A stretch of 64,000 bases of DNA from Pseudomonadota bacterium. Its GTDB lineage: Bacteria; Desulfobacterota; Desulfobacteria; Desulfobacterales; RPRI01. Position numbers and translations under genes: made by a program. Position 1 is the first letter of the stretch. Each line of letters starts with the position of its first letter. The stretch spans positions 30,283-94,282 of the forward strand of contig JAHITX010000093.1 in NCBI GenBank assembly GCA_018817425.1, read 5' to 3'. Below the pieces are notes generated by a model. The model searched no databases. It saw nothing but the letters and a program-made list of their open reading frames with translations, and was not told the origin of the DNA. Below, piece after piece: positions 51,406 through 60,502 of this stretch.

Positions 51406-52113
51406 ATGGCCATAGAAAAATCTCAATCCGTTAGGAAACAAGGGCTTTATAGACATTGGGCAGCCACATTGATCTGGCTCATGCTATTAGGTATTGTTAA
51501 TACTGCATACCTTACTTATCATCACCATTATATCAATATCTTACAACCTACTACCAAAAGTTTCTGTGCAATTAATGAAACCTTTGACTGTGATAAGATC
51601 GCTAAAAGCGATGAGTCTCGATTTATGGGCATACCCGTGGCAACGCTAGGCTTGTTTGCACATCTATTCGTATTAGCATTTTTGCTAAATGCTCATTTAT
51701 TCCGCATAAAAGCCTTAAAGGCGGCATATACATATATATTTCTTGTGCTTGTTCTTATGGTACTGTTCTGTGTTTATGAAGCTATTATATCATTCGTGGT
51801 GCTTAAAGCTATTTGCATTATGTGTTCAGCATTATATATTATTGATGCTATAAACCTGTATGTATGCATATATATTCTTAAAAAAAATGATGTTTTGATC
51901 CTGAAAGAATTTTTTGGAAAAACCTCTCCATTATTATCCTGGAATGTTTTAAAAACATGGTTTGCAGCTATGCTAACTTCAGTTATTTTTGCAGCTTCCG
52001 CTTCATTTTTATTTGATTTCAGCCTGCAAAAGAAGTTCACTAATATGCAAAATAAGCAAATTATGGAGCAGATGATAAACGATAATATGCCTCAAGATAC
52101 GAACAAAGATTAA
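51406..52113 (+). CDS. VKOR-family thiol/quinone oxidoreductase
   Basis: A 235-residue protein with about five membrane helices. It has the VKOR cysteine pairs: SFCAINETFDCDKI in the first periplasmic loop and AICIMCSALY (CxxC) in the fourth helix. Bacterial VKOR homologues reoxidise the disulfide-forming protein DsbA with quinone. There is no fused thioredoxin domain and no dsbA-like gene next to it. ATG 51406 has no strong ribosome site. Confidence 0.88.
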   Translation: MAIEKSQSVRKQGLYRHWAATLIWLMLLGIVNTAYLTYHHHYINILQPTTKSFCAINETFDCDKIAKSDESRFMGIPVATLGLFAHLFVLAFLLNAHLFRIKALKAAYTYIFLVLVLMVLFCVYEAIISFVVLKAICIMCSALYIIDAINLYVCIYILKKNDVLILKEFFGKTSPLLSWNVLKTWFAAMLTSVIFAASASFLFDFSLQKKFTNMQNKQIMEQMINDNMPQDTNKD

Positions 52114-52270
52114 TGACTGAATAATTCCAAACACAAAACTACTGTCGGCAAAAACATCATAATCAAATTGATTTTGATCAAGAAAAGACGTGATAAGAAT
52201 TTCCGTATCACCGGAAGGCAGTTCAACCCGGATGGGTCGAACTTATATCCGTCGTATCGAGGCCCTTTTT

Positions 52271-53683
52271 TTATATCAGCATCTTTATAATTTTTTTCAT
52301 CCAGGGTTTCAAAGATTGTTTAGCAATATTTCTGGATGCCAGAGCATAAATTTCGGATTCGGTAGGGTAGGGGATGATCATATTCATAAAATATGTAGCC
52401 TTTACCTTTTGTTTTATTGCCATAGACGAAAGTCCAATCATTTCACCTGCTTTTTTGCTTACAATAGTGGTTCCGATAATACGCTTTTTTTTATCCATTA
52501 TAATTTTTATGAATCCTTGCGTATCATCTTCCGTTTTTGCCCTGTCGATCTCAGAAAGGTTTTCAAGTAAAATATCTCCCAGCAATCCTTTTTCTCTTGC
52601 CATATCTTCAGTATAACCTGCATGGGCTACTTCCGGCATTGCATAAGTTACCCAGGGTACAGTGGAATAATCAACCTTTGCAGGAAATTTAAATATAATG
52701 TTTCTAAGAATAATTCCCGCCTGGTATCCGGCCATATGTGTAAACTGGAAAGGTCCGCAGATATCCCCGCAGGCATATATTGAAGGTACGTTGGATTGCT
52801 GGCGCTCATTTGTTATTATATAGCCTCTCTTATCGGTAGCAATTCCGGCAGCAGCAAGGCCAAGACCGTTTGTAACAGCCGCCCTTCCAAGTGCAACAAG
52901 AAGAGTGTCAAAAGCTATGTCTATATCTTTTCCATCTTTATTGATGCGCACAAAAGTTGATTCACCATTTTGTATAATTTCCACAATCTTTGCGCCCAGG
53001 TAAAACTCCATACCTTCTAAACGCATGATTTTTTCCATCAAAGGGCCAACTTCGTGATCATCTTTCATGAAAAGCTTTGGAGCCATGTCGATAACTGTTA
53101 CTTCGGAGCCAAGATGACGAAATCCCTGTCCGAGCTCAAGCCCAATAGGGCCTCCGCCCAGTATCACAAGTTTTTTCGGTAAATAATCAAGAGAAAAGAT
53201 ATTGCGGTTTGTATAGTGCTTTGTTTCTTTAAGCCCTTTAATTGGCGGAACTATTGCTTCGGAACCCGTTGCGATAACAATGTACTTTGCGTTTAATTCT
53301 CTTTCTCCGACTTGTATACTGTGTGTTCCGGTAATCTGAGCCTGGCCGGATATTATATCAACGCCAAGGCTTGTAAACCTTTGGGCAGAATCATGGGGTT
53401 CAATTTCTCTGATCACGCTGTGTACTCTTTGCATAAGGGCTTTCATATCGACTCCTTCGAAAGAAGCTCTTATTCCGTATTTTGCACAATGCTTGATTTC
53501 TGCCGCCTGATGGGCGCAGCGCAAAAATGCTTTTGAAGGAACACAGCCGTTGTTTAAGCATTCCCCACCCATTTTATCGCGCTCTATAAGCACAACTTTT
53601 GCTCCAAGTCCGGCAGCTCCGGCAGCTGTGGATAGACCGGCGCTTCCTCCTCCGATTACTGCAATTTGATAATCATGTTTCAC
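52271..53683 (-). CDS. Pyridine nucleotide-disulfide oxidoreductase (mercuric reductase-like)
   Basis: A 470-residue FAD/NAD(P) enzyme: AVIGGGSAGLSTAAGAAGLG for FAD, the redox-active CLNNGCVPSKAF, VILGGGPIGLELGQGFRHLG for NAD(P), IYACGDICGPFQFTHMAGYQ, and a dimerisation domain from about 340. It lacks an N-terminal heavy-metal domain and the C-terminal vicinal cysteines of true MerA. Lipoamide dehydrogenase-like relatives paired with TVP38 proteins are common; the substrate is not known. The gene follows the TVP38 gene on the same strand after 28 bases. Confidence 0.88.
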   Translation of the reverse strand: MKHDYQIAVIGGGSAGLSTAAGAAGLGAKVVLIERDKMGGECLNNGCVPSKAFLRCAHQAAEIKHCAKYGIRASFEGVDMKALMQRVHSVIREIEPHDSAQRFTSLGVDIISGQAQITGTHSIQVGERELNAKYIVIATGSEAIVPPIKGLKETKHYTNRNIFSLDYLPKKLVILGGGPIGLELGQGFRHLGSEVTVIDMAPKLFMKDDHEVGPLMEKIMRLEGMEFYLGAKIVEIIQNGESTFVRINKDGKDIDIAFDTLLVALGRAAVTNGLGLAAAGIATDKRGYIITNERQQSNVPSIYACGDICGPFQFTHMAGYQAGIILRNIIFKFPAKVDYSTVPWVTYAMPEVAHAGYTEDMAREKGLLGDILLENLSEIDRAKTEDDTQGFIKIIMDKKKRIIGTTIVSKKAGEMIGLSSMAIKQKVKATYFMNMIIPYPTESEIYALASRNIAKQSLKPWMKKIIKMLI

Positions 53684-53711
53684 GCAAGCCCCCTTAAATA
53701 CAAATTTATAA

Positions 53712-54392
53712 CTATTTGAGCATTTTGGATTTAATTTTTTCGTAAAACAAAGGAACCAGCATAAGCAGTCCCAGCATGGATAAAGCCAGCAATACCCGCC
53801 CAGACATTACGGATTTTACAGAATCAATTCCTGCAAGTTGTTTCCCTGCGTAAATAAAAACAAAAGTGCCGGGAAGCATACCGATCCAGCTTGTAAGTAC
53901 GTAGGTTTTAAACTTTACCCTTGTTAGTCCAAGCACGAGATTGATTACAAAAAATGGAAATAATGGAACAAGCCTTAGAAACAAGATATAGCTAAAAGTA
54001 TTTTTTTCAATACCTTCGCTGAATTTTACTAGATTAGTTTTGTACTTAGTTTCTATCCATTCACGAAACAGATACCTTGCACCAGCAAAAGAAAGAGCTG
54101 CTCCGGTAGTAGATGCGATTGAGACAACTGCGGTTCCGATATAAACGCCGAAAATAGCGCCGCCGGCAAGTGTCATAACGGCAGCCCCTGGAAGTGCTAA
54201 AGCTGTAACCAATATATAAATTGATGCATAGGCAGATATGACAAAAAGTTTGTGGGAATTGTAATAGTCGATAAATTCACTTAATCGGAGCTTAAGGTAG
54301 TCAAGAGAAAGATACTGCTGAAGCCCGGCCATGTAAAAAACAACTAGCATAATTACAATAAACAGGAGGATAAATATTTTACTTTTTTTCAT
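53712..54392 (-). CDS. TVP38/TMEM64 (DedA-like) membrane protein
   Basis: 226 residues and five or six helices. The core contains LALPGAAVMTLAGGAIFGVY, FAGARYLFREWIETKY, LRLVPLFPFFVINLVLGLTR, and SWIGMLPGTFVFIYAGKQL, the conserved SNARE-associated/TVP38 pattern. Proposed roles for the family include lipid scrambling and membrane transport. It is co-directional with the flavin reductase, so a joint role is likely but unknown. A 142 bp repeat element lies in its upstream region. Confidence 0.88.
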   Translation of the reverse strand: MKKSKIFILLFIVIMLVVFYMAGLQQYLSLDYLKLRLSEFIDYYNSHKLFVISAYASIYILVTALALPGAAVMTLAGGAIFGVYIGTAVVSIASTTGAALSFAGARYLFREWIETKYKTNLVKFSEGIEKNTFSYILFLRLVPLFPFFVINLVLGLTRVKFKTYVLTSWIGMLPGTFVFIYAGKQLAGIDSVKSVMSGRVLLALSMLGLLMLVPLFYEKIKSKMLK

Positions 54393-54428
54393 CCGTATCC
54401 TTCACATATTTAAATCAATCATTGATTA

Positions 54429-54570
54429 GAGCCACTTTCAAAACGTTTCAGTTTGGTCAAGGTCAAGGCGGGTGAAAATTTTAACCGCAGGAATACATGG
54501 AGTATTTCGAGGATTATAATTTTCACCCAACACAGAGATCGGCCAAAAAGGGACGTTTTGGAACTGGCTC
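54429..54570. repeat. 142 bp MITE-like element, copy D
   Basis: GAGCCACTTTCAAAACG (54429-54445) and CGTTTTGGAACTGGCTC (54554-54570) bound a unit of exactly 142 bp in the orientation of copy B. Flanks ATTA and AATA agree at three of four bases. It lies 37 bp upstream of the TVP38 start. Confidence 0.9.
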
Positions 54571-54891
54571 AATAGACTAAATGTGCTTAACCCAAAGTCC
54601 TGTTGGGGAGGAAACAGCTTAAATTCAGCTCAAGTGATGGGAAAAAGACAGCTTTTCCCGCTTTCAAAAAGAGTTAAATTCTTTCTTGTGAATTCAAGAA
54701 AGAAATTCAAACTACTTTTATGCTACAATAAAACAATAATAAACTCAATACAACTTAAATAGAAAAACAGGGTAACCGAATTTAGCTTTTTCTTAAAAAT
54801 TTATTTGACTGTAAGCGCTTAATTAACCCCATCTTCACAAACCATTCAGATTATGTCATGATGCCTCCAAAATTCACAAGGAGGATTTAGC

Positions 54892-55209
54892 ATGGCAGAT
54901 GAGGTTATAAAAGACCAGATTAAAATAAAGCGTAGTCAATGGCGCAAGTATATCAAAGCATGGGAGGAGAGTGATCTGTCTCAGGCAAATTTTTGCAGAC
55001 TTCACAATTTATCAATCAAATCTTTTTATTACTGGAAGAAAAAATATATTAAAGCACCGGTCTCAATTGTTCCTGTAAATTTGAAAGCTGATATTTTCAA
55101 ACCATCTGCGGCAATATGCCTGACAGTCTATGATAAATACCGGATAGAGATTTGCAACGGATTTGAATCCGCTACGCTTATTAAACTGTTGCGGGTTTTA
55201 GAATCCTGA
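54892..55209 (+). CDS. tnpA: IS66 TnpA accessory protein
   Basis: 105 residues with a helix-turn-helix part (SQWRKYIKAWEESDLSQANF, CRLHNLSIKSFYYWKKKY) typical of the first IS66 ORF. AAGGAGG precedes the ATG. Its stop overlaps the tnpB start. It has no known catalytic activity and is needed for transposition with TnpB and TnpC. Confidence 0.9.
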   Translation: MADEVIKDQIKIKRSQWRKYIKAWEESDLSQANFCRLHNLSIKSFYYWKKKYIKAPVSIVPVNLKADIFKPSAAICLTVYDKYRIEICNGFESATLIKLLRVLES

Positions 55210-55559
55210 TGATGTTTCCATCACATACTCAGGTATATCTTGCTCTTGGCAATACTGATATGCGTAAATCAATTAACGGACTTTCCATTCTTATTGAGGA
55301 TTCGCTTGACCTTGATCCTTTTTCAGGGCACCTGTTTGTTTTTTGTAATCGCAGACGTGATATAATAAAGATACTCTACTGGGACAGAAATGGTTTTTGT
55401 ATTTGGTACAAACGGCTTGAAAAACAAAAATTCATATGGCCGGAAGTAAAAGATGAAATTTTAAGGATTGGTCAAAGAGAACTAAACTGGCTTCTTGACG
55501 GATTAGAATTTCATCAGATTCGTGGGCATAAAAAACTTTCATATTCTACATTAATATAG
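55209..55559 (+). CDS. tnpB: IS66 TnpB (Orf2) protein
   Basis: 116 residues with the family pattern VYLALGNTDMRKSINGLSIL, LDPFSGHLFVFCNRRRDIIK, ILYWDRNGFCIWYKRLEK and a final LLDGLEF. It is complete and intact, translationally coupled to tnpA. IS66 TnpB helps TnpC but is not the transposase. Confidence 0.92.
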   Translation: MMFPSHTQVYLALGNTDMRKSINGLSILIEDSLDLDPFSGHLFVFCNRRRDIIKILYWDRNGFCIWYKRLEKQKFIWPEVKDEILRIGQRELNWLLDGLEFHQIRGHKKLSYSTLI

Positions 55560-55614
55560 CATTTTTTTAAAGAAAATACTTTATAAAGTCTTCCAGTTGT
55601 AGTATGTAAGCTTT

Positions 55615-56455
55615 ATGGATTTGAGCACACAACAACTTCCGGACAGTATTGACGAACTTAAAGAAATCATTGTTTCAAAATCTAAAACGATTGATTTTTT
55701 TCAGCTTCGTATTCAATTTCTTGAAGAAAAAAATCGATATCTCAGATCAAAACTATTTGGCCGGAAATCAGAAAAACATATTGATATTGATGATACACAG
55801 CTTCAGTTGTTCGATGAATTGGAAGAAATTGTTGAGCAAGAACTTCCGGAAGAAGAAACAATTATTATTCCTTCACACAAAAGGAAAAAGACTGGCCGCA
55901 AGCCCTTACCCCAAAATCTTCCACGGGTCGATGTTATCCATGATTTAAGCGATGAAGAAAAAGTCTGTACCTGTGGCTGCGCAATGGATATGTGCAGACA
56001 GATGCGTATTCAGGCTATGATGCTCTTGGCCGGAAAGCCGGTATCATTCTTGTTGGATGCTGGACACACGTACGCAGAAAATTTGTAGAAGTTATCAATG
56101 CCCGCCAAAAGGTTTACTTGGACAAGCTATGAGTTATACTCTCAATCAATGGAGCAAGCTAATTGTTTATATAGAAGACGGCAGGCTGAAACCTGACAAC
56201 AATCTTGCTGAAAACGCGATACGCCCGTTTGTTGTCGGCAGAAAGAACTGGCTGTTTTCAGGCCATCCAAGAGGAGCCAAAGCCAGTGCAATATATTTCA
56301 GCCTGATAGAAACAGCAAAAGCAAACGGATTGGAGCCGTATAGTTATTTACGATACATATTTAATTACCTGCCACTTGCCAAAACCACTGCTGACTATGA
56401 AAAACTGCTGCCCCAGAAAATTGACCAGAAAAAACTTATCGACTTTGCTCTGTGA
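55615..56455 (+). pseudogene. tnpC: IS66 TnpC transposase, broken into three frames
   Basis: The N-terminal part (55615 to about 55990) has the coiled coil (FFQLRIQFLEEKNRYLRSKL) and the zinc segment VCTCGCAMDM. A middle part in another frame (about 55998-56132) encodes YSGYDALGRKAGIILVGCWT then HVRRKFVEVINARQ, from the DDE domain. The C-terminal part (about 56100-56455) reads RLKPDNNLAENAIRPFVVGR and KNWLFSGHPRGAKASAIYFS. About 150 residues of the catalytic domain's start and a further piece before the C-terminus are missing, so no active transposase is made. Confidence 0.88.
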
Positions 56456-56529
56456 GTGTAGTTAATTAAACGCTTACATTTGATTAACTTATTATTGTTT
56501 GGTTCATTTACAATCGAAAAAACCACTTT

Positions 56530-56624
56530 CGTCATTCCGGCGAAAGCCGGGCACGAAGTGAAGCTTTAGCGCTAACCAGTAATTTGATTGGGTTCTGGAT
56601 ACCGGATCAAGTCCGGCATGACGG
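56530..56624. repeat. REP-like palindromic repeat
   Basis: CGTCATTCCGGC at the left and GTCCGGCATGACG at the right are inverted repeats, and the left half contains CCGGCGAAAGCCGG. Such 'cgtcattcc...' units are widespread REP-type sequences. The gap between the IS66 end and the ferredoxin gene (56478-56787) holds this repeat and otherwise AT-rich sequence. Confidence 0.7.
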
Positions 56625-56787
56625 CTTTGGGGTTTTTGCAAAACCATAATTATCATGTAAAAAATCTGTGGTATAAGCAGTGTTATATCATTATAGTGTT
56701 TGTTAAAATAATATTCCGATTAAATTTGTAATTGTTTGGTTATGGGTGCGTATGCGAACGGAACAGATTTATGGCAATTGCTATAAG

Positions 56788-56964
56788 TCAATCGTTGATA
56801 CTTATAGCAACTACCGGGCAAAAATCCACACAATCACCGCAAATTGTACATTTATCAGCGTCACACTTTATTGCAGCATCTTCTCCCAGAAAAAGAGCTG
56901 ATTCCGGACAGATATCTATGCAACCAGTGCACTTGATACATATTTTCATATCGATGAAAGTCAT
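56788..56964 (-). CDS. Two-cluster [4Fe-4S] ferredoxin
   Basis: A 58-residue ferredoxin from ATG 56964 to TGA 56788. Two complete cluster motifs are visible: CIKCTGCIDICP (residues 9-20) and CTICGDCVDFCP (39-50). It lies 12 bases after the flavoprotein at 56977 in the transcription direction, so it is the last gene of that operon and a probable electron partner of the two flavoproteins. Confidence 0.9.
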   Translation of the reverse strand: MTFIDMKICIKCTGCIDICPESALFLGEDAAIKCDADKCTICGDCVDFCPVVAISIND

Positions 56965-56976
56965 TGTTTGATTTTA

Positions 56977-58554
56977 TTACTTTATAACATCGGAAAAATT
57001 TATTTTAAGGTCTGCCATAATTGTCTGAACGGTAGCCCTGCCTCCGCCGGTGATTGATCCTCCGGGATGGAAGGCCTGACCGCTCATATACAGACCCTCT
57101 ATAGGAGTCCGGTATTGACCCAGCTCGGGTATGGGTCTGTGAGAAAAGAACTGATGAAGATAAGCACCGGGCCCAAGCACTGATCCGTTTACTATGTTTG
57201 GATTCATCCTTTCATAATCAATGGGAGAATATATAGTTCGTGCTATTATATTTTCAGGTCCCATATTGGTTGTATGTAACCTCATTTTATCAAGTACCAT
57301 ATCAGCGACTTGTGTTTTTATTTCATCCCATTTCCCAGGTCCGCCATCTTTAAGGTAATATGGCATGTAGTGCCATAAATACAGAGTATGCTTACCGGCC
57401 GGCGCGCGTGTCGGGTCAAACACCGTAGTACAGAAAACGCATGGAGCAAGATTTTCAGGTGAAGGAATCAAGCCGTATCTTAGTTCGTCAAATAAATGCC
57501 TTAAATTATCCAGCCAGCATAAAGGTTCTATGCTCATAGACTTACCTATATCTTTGCCCGCTTTCCATTTCGGTGCCTCGTTTAATGCTATATGCTGTAA
57601 GATAGCGGAAAATGGAATATCCTGAATTTCAGATAGCCGTTCAATCAGACCCTTGTCTGTTTCGGAAACCATATGAGGAAAGACCAGTCTCGGATCAATG
57701 TTTGCAACAATTGCACGACGGGCGCTTATCTCTTCTCCGGAAGCCAGAACCACCCCAGTTGCCCTGCCGCCTTTAACAGTAATCTTTTTTACTTCACTGG
57801 CAACTTTAATGGTACCTCCAAAGGCTTTTATGGCGCTTCCCATGGCTTCCGAAAGCATGCCTGAGCCTCCAACCGGTATCCCGTGAGGAAAATAATGACT
57901 TAAGGGTATAGCCACGTATAGATAAAAAGCAGTACCTTTATCTTCGGGAGCAACCATAGGTTCACTCATAAACTTTAAAAGTGAAACTCTTGTTTTCTCA
58001 TGTTCAAATAACCTGGTTACAATATCGTAGCCACTCATGAACAGACGTTTGAAAATCTGTTGGCCCTCTGGGCTTCGATCAAGCTGGGCATAAAATTCAC
58101 CAAGAGGCGCCGGCGGATTGAACATTCCTTCTACAAGCATATTGAGCATTGGTTTGCTTGCTTCACAGAAACTACGATAGGTATCGGCATCTTTTTCAGA
58201 AAACTGTGCAATTTGCTGACAGGTTCTGTCAAGATCCTCATAGCTGACCATAGAAGTTTCATCAGGAAATATGTAAGACATGCTTGAATCAGGAAAAATA
58301 TACTTAAGCCCGTGTTTGGATAATAGTCCCAATTCATCATTAAGAAGAAGAGGGTTAGCATGAATAAGGCCATGTATCGAAGAAGAACGATCATGTTTAA
58401 AACCAGGCACAGTAAGTTCTCTGGTAATTGCCTCACCTCCTATAAAACCGGCTCGTTCCAGAACACAGACATTTAAGCCTGCTTTTGCAAGATATCCGGC
58501 AACAGTAAGACCATTATGTCCGGCACCTATTACAATTACATCGTATTCTCCCAT
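56977..58554 (-). CDS. Phytoene-desaturase-like FAD oxidoreductase (second copy)
   Basis: 525 residues of the CrtI/monoamine-oxidase-type flavoprotein fold: VIVIGAGHNGLTVAGYLAKA for FAD, ERAGFIGGEAITRELTVPGF, GIPVGGSGMLSEAMGSAIKA, ATGVVLASGEEISARRAIVA and the C-terminal GLYMSGQAFHPGGSITGGGR. Such proteins desaturate or isomerise hydrophobic substrates; the name does not mean carotenoid synthesis, and no other carotenoid genes are present. It is closely related to the gene at 58845 in the same operon. Confidence 0.85.
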   Translation of the reverse strand: MGEYDVIVIGAGHNGLTVAGYLAKAGLNVCVLERAGFIGGEAITRELTVPGFKHDRSSSIHGLIHANPLLLNDELGLLSKHGLKYIFPDSSMSYIFPDETSMVSYEDLDRTCQQIAQFSEKDADTYRSFCEASKPMLNMLVEGMFNPPAPLGEFYAQLDRSPEGQQIFKRLFMSGYDIVTRLFEHEKTRVSLLKFMSEPMVAPEDKGTAFYLYVAIPLSHYFPHGIPVGGSGMLSEAMGSAIKAFGGTIKVASEVKKITVKGGRATGVVLASGEEISARRAIVANIDPRLVFPHMVSETDKGLIERLSEIQDIPFSAILQHIALNEAPKWKAGKDIGKSMSIEPLCWLDNLRHLFDELRYGLIPSPENLAPCVFCTTVFDPTRAPAGKHTLYLWHYMPYYLKDGGPGKWDEIKTQVADMVLDKMRLHTTNMGPENIIARTIYSPIDYERMNPNIVNGSVLGPGAYLHQFFSHRPIPELGQYRTPIEGLYMSGQAFHPGGSITGGGRATVQTIMADLKINFSDVIK

Positions 58555-58575
58555 TGTATCTTATCTCCTTTTTAG

Positions 58576-58809
58576 CTACTTTGATCTTTTAGACAACTTC
58601 CAACCCTTTATAACCATCATCGGAAGATAACTGATTATCGGCCAGGAAAGCATTTTTATCGCATTCCAGACTTCTTCAGGTTTGACATATATGGTTGACG
58701 GCATAGTACCCATTAGCGTACCTTTCATCACTATATCATCTCCTTTTCGTTTAAGAGAGGAAATGTCCATCATGACGTTTTTGTATGAATCATACATCTT
58801 CATGCCCAT
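58576..58809 (-). CDS. 77-residue small protein between two flavoproteins
   Basis: I do not recognise it. It starts at ATG 58809 with an AAAAGGA ribosome site. The N-terminus KMYDSYKNVMMDISSLKRKG is charged, and the middle MKGTLMGTMPSTIYVKPEEV is followed by a hydrophobic stretch (MLSWPIISYLPMMVIKGWKL) that could be a membrane-associated helix. It is placed between two paralogous flavoproteins 20-35 bases from each, so it probably belongs to the same complex or pathway. Confidence 0.6.
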   Translation of the reverse strand: MGMKMYDSYKNVMMDISSLKRKGDDIVMKGTLMGTMPSTIYVKPEEVWNAIKMLSWPIISYLPMMVIKGWKLSKRSK

Positions 58810-58844
58810 AGGTTGATCCTTTTCTTAAATGTTTTCTGCAATTC

Positions 58845-60416
58845 TTATGCAATTACATCATCAAATTCCATATCCAAATCCGCCATGATCATCTGTACAG
58901 TATTTCTTCCTGCTCCGGAAATGGCTCCGGCCGGATGGAAAGCATGTCCGGACCAATAGAGACCTTCAAAAGGCCCGCGCAATTGACCAAGCTCGGCTAT
59001 TGGTCTGTGAGAAAACATCTGATTTAAAAAGACTCCCGGTCCGTCTATGGATGCATTGTAAAGATTCGGGTTCATTCTCACATAGTCCATAGGACTGTGC
59101 ACCTTACGGAGAATTATATTTTCGGAATTCATATTGGTAGTATATTTTTGCATCTCATCAAGAATAAAATCGGCTACTTTTTCCTTAATTTCATCCCATT
59201 TTTCAGGCCCCCCGTCCTTTAGATTCCATGGTACATAATGTGAAAGATACATAACGTGCTTACCTTTCGGAGCACGTGTTGGATCATGATAACTTTGTAC
59301 GCAAACAAGAGGCTGTATGGAAGTTGGTATTTCTCCATACCGTAAGGAATCATAACCACGCCTGAAGTCTTCCAACCATGGGAGCGGTTCTATGCTGTGG
59401 CCATTTAAGACTTCATCTCCGGCCTTAAACTTGGGAGCCTCGTTAAGTGCAAAATGGCTTATTAATACGGAAAAACTGGGATTTTTAATGCCTTGAACTT
59501 TGTGCAAAAAATCCGGTTCAACATCGCTTATCATTTGTGGAAATACAATCCTGGGATCAAGGTTGGCTACTATTGCTTTTCTTGCTTCTATCTCTTCTCC
59601 GGATGCCAGCACAACGCCTGTGGCTCTTCCGGACTTGATGGTTATTTTTTTGACCTCACTGTTTAATCTGACCTGACCTCCATGAGACTCTAGGCAACGA
59701 ACCAGAGAATTTGAAAGCTCACCGGAACCACCTTCAGGTAAGCCCACAGGATAGTAGTGTAAAATAGGAAGAGATATGAATAGATTCATACCGGTCCCCT
59801 TTTCTTCAGGGCCGACAAGCGGTTCTGTAATCATTTTTGCCATGAAAAGCTTGGTTTTATCATGTTCGAACATATCGTCAATAACATCCCAGGCACTCAT
59901 GAAAAAGCTGTTAAGCAGAGATTGTCCAAGCGGACTTGCGTCAAGCTGCGCAAAAAAAGGTCCAAGCGGAACAGGCGGTGAAAACATCCCCGGAATCAAC
60001 ATATCGATAATCTGCTTGCAATTCTTGATATACTGCCGGTAGACTTCAGCATCCTTTTCCGAAAACTTGGCAATAGACTGGCATGTCTTGTCAAGATCGG
60101 CATATAACATGATGTTCGTGTCATCGGGGTATATGTTTGCAACAGGCGCTTCCGGATAAATATATTTTAAACCGAATTTGGACATTAGCTTCAGCTCATC
60201 ATGAACAATAAGCGGGTTATACTGTATCACGAAATGTCCTGTGCCACAACAGTCATGTTTAAAACCCGGTACTGTAATTTCCTTTGTATTAACAGCTCCT
60301 CCTGCGTAGTCGGCTCTTTCCACAACACAAACATCCATACCTGCCTTGGCCAGGTAGGCGCCTACAACAAGCCCGTTATGCCCTGCTCCAATTACAACCA
60401 CATCATGTTTTGCCAT
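58845..60416 (-). CDS. Phytoene-desaturase-like FAD oxidoreductase (first copy)
   Basis: 523 residues: VVVIGAGHNGLVVGAYLAKA for FAD, ERADYAGGAVNTKEITVPGF with a CCGTGHF segment, GLPEGGSGELSNSLVRCLES, ATGVVLASGEEIEARKAIVA and GLYWSGHAFHPAGAISGAGR. Roughly half the residues match the second copy by eye, over the whole length, so they are old paralogues from a duplication. Both likely act on related substrates. It follows the UroD-like gene. Confidence 0.85.
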   Translation of the reverse strand: MAKHDVVVIGAGHNGLVVGAYLAKAGMDVCVVERADYAGGAVNTKEITVPGFKHDCCGTGHFVIQYNPLIVHDELKLMSKFGLKYIYPEAPVANIYPDDTNIMLYADLDKTCQSIAKFSEKDAEVYRQYIKNCKQIIDMLIPGMFSPPVPLGPFFAQLDASPLGQSLLNSFFMSAWDVIDDMFEHDKTKLFMAKMITEPLVGPEEKGTGMNLFISLPILHYYPVGLPEGGSGELSNSLVRCLESHGGQVRLNSEVKKITIKSGRATGVVLASGEEIEARKAIVANLDPRIVFPQMISDVEPDFLHKVQGIKNPSFSVLISHFALNEAPKFKAGDEVLNGHSIEPLPWLEDFRRGYDSLRYGEIPTSIQPLVCVQSYHDPTRAPKGKHVMYLSHYVPWNLKDGGPEKWDEIKEKVADFILDEMQKYTTNMNSENIILRKVHSPMDYVRMNPNLYNASIDGPGVFLNQMFSHRPIAELGQLRGPFEGLYWSGHAFHPAGAISGAGRNTVQMIMADLDMEFDDVIA

Positions 60417-60502
60417 TTTTGAATCTCCTTTCTGTTGTATAGATAGATATTTAAAAGGTATAAATTCTTATGTTCGGGGTTACCCGAATTTGGGTTGTGT
60501 TC

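Larger units (their letters stand above)
54811..56477. mobile_element. IS66-family element, internally deleted
   Basis: Ends are GTAAGCGCTTAATTAAC (left, 54811) and GTTAATTAAACGCTTAC (right, to 56477), the IS66-type GTAAGCG termini with one mismatch. Flanks ATTTGACT and ATTTGATT agree at seven of eight bases, fitting the 8 bp duplication made by IS66. At 1667 bp it is about 0.8 kb shorter than a complete IS66 because the transposase gene tnpC is deleted. tnpA and tnpB are intact. It should be immobile on its own. Confidence 0.9.

Noticed and set aside
56732..56971. Plus-strand frame over the ferredoxin
   Set aside because: The minus strand encodes two perfect ferredoxin cluster motifs; the plus-strand frame is its shadow.
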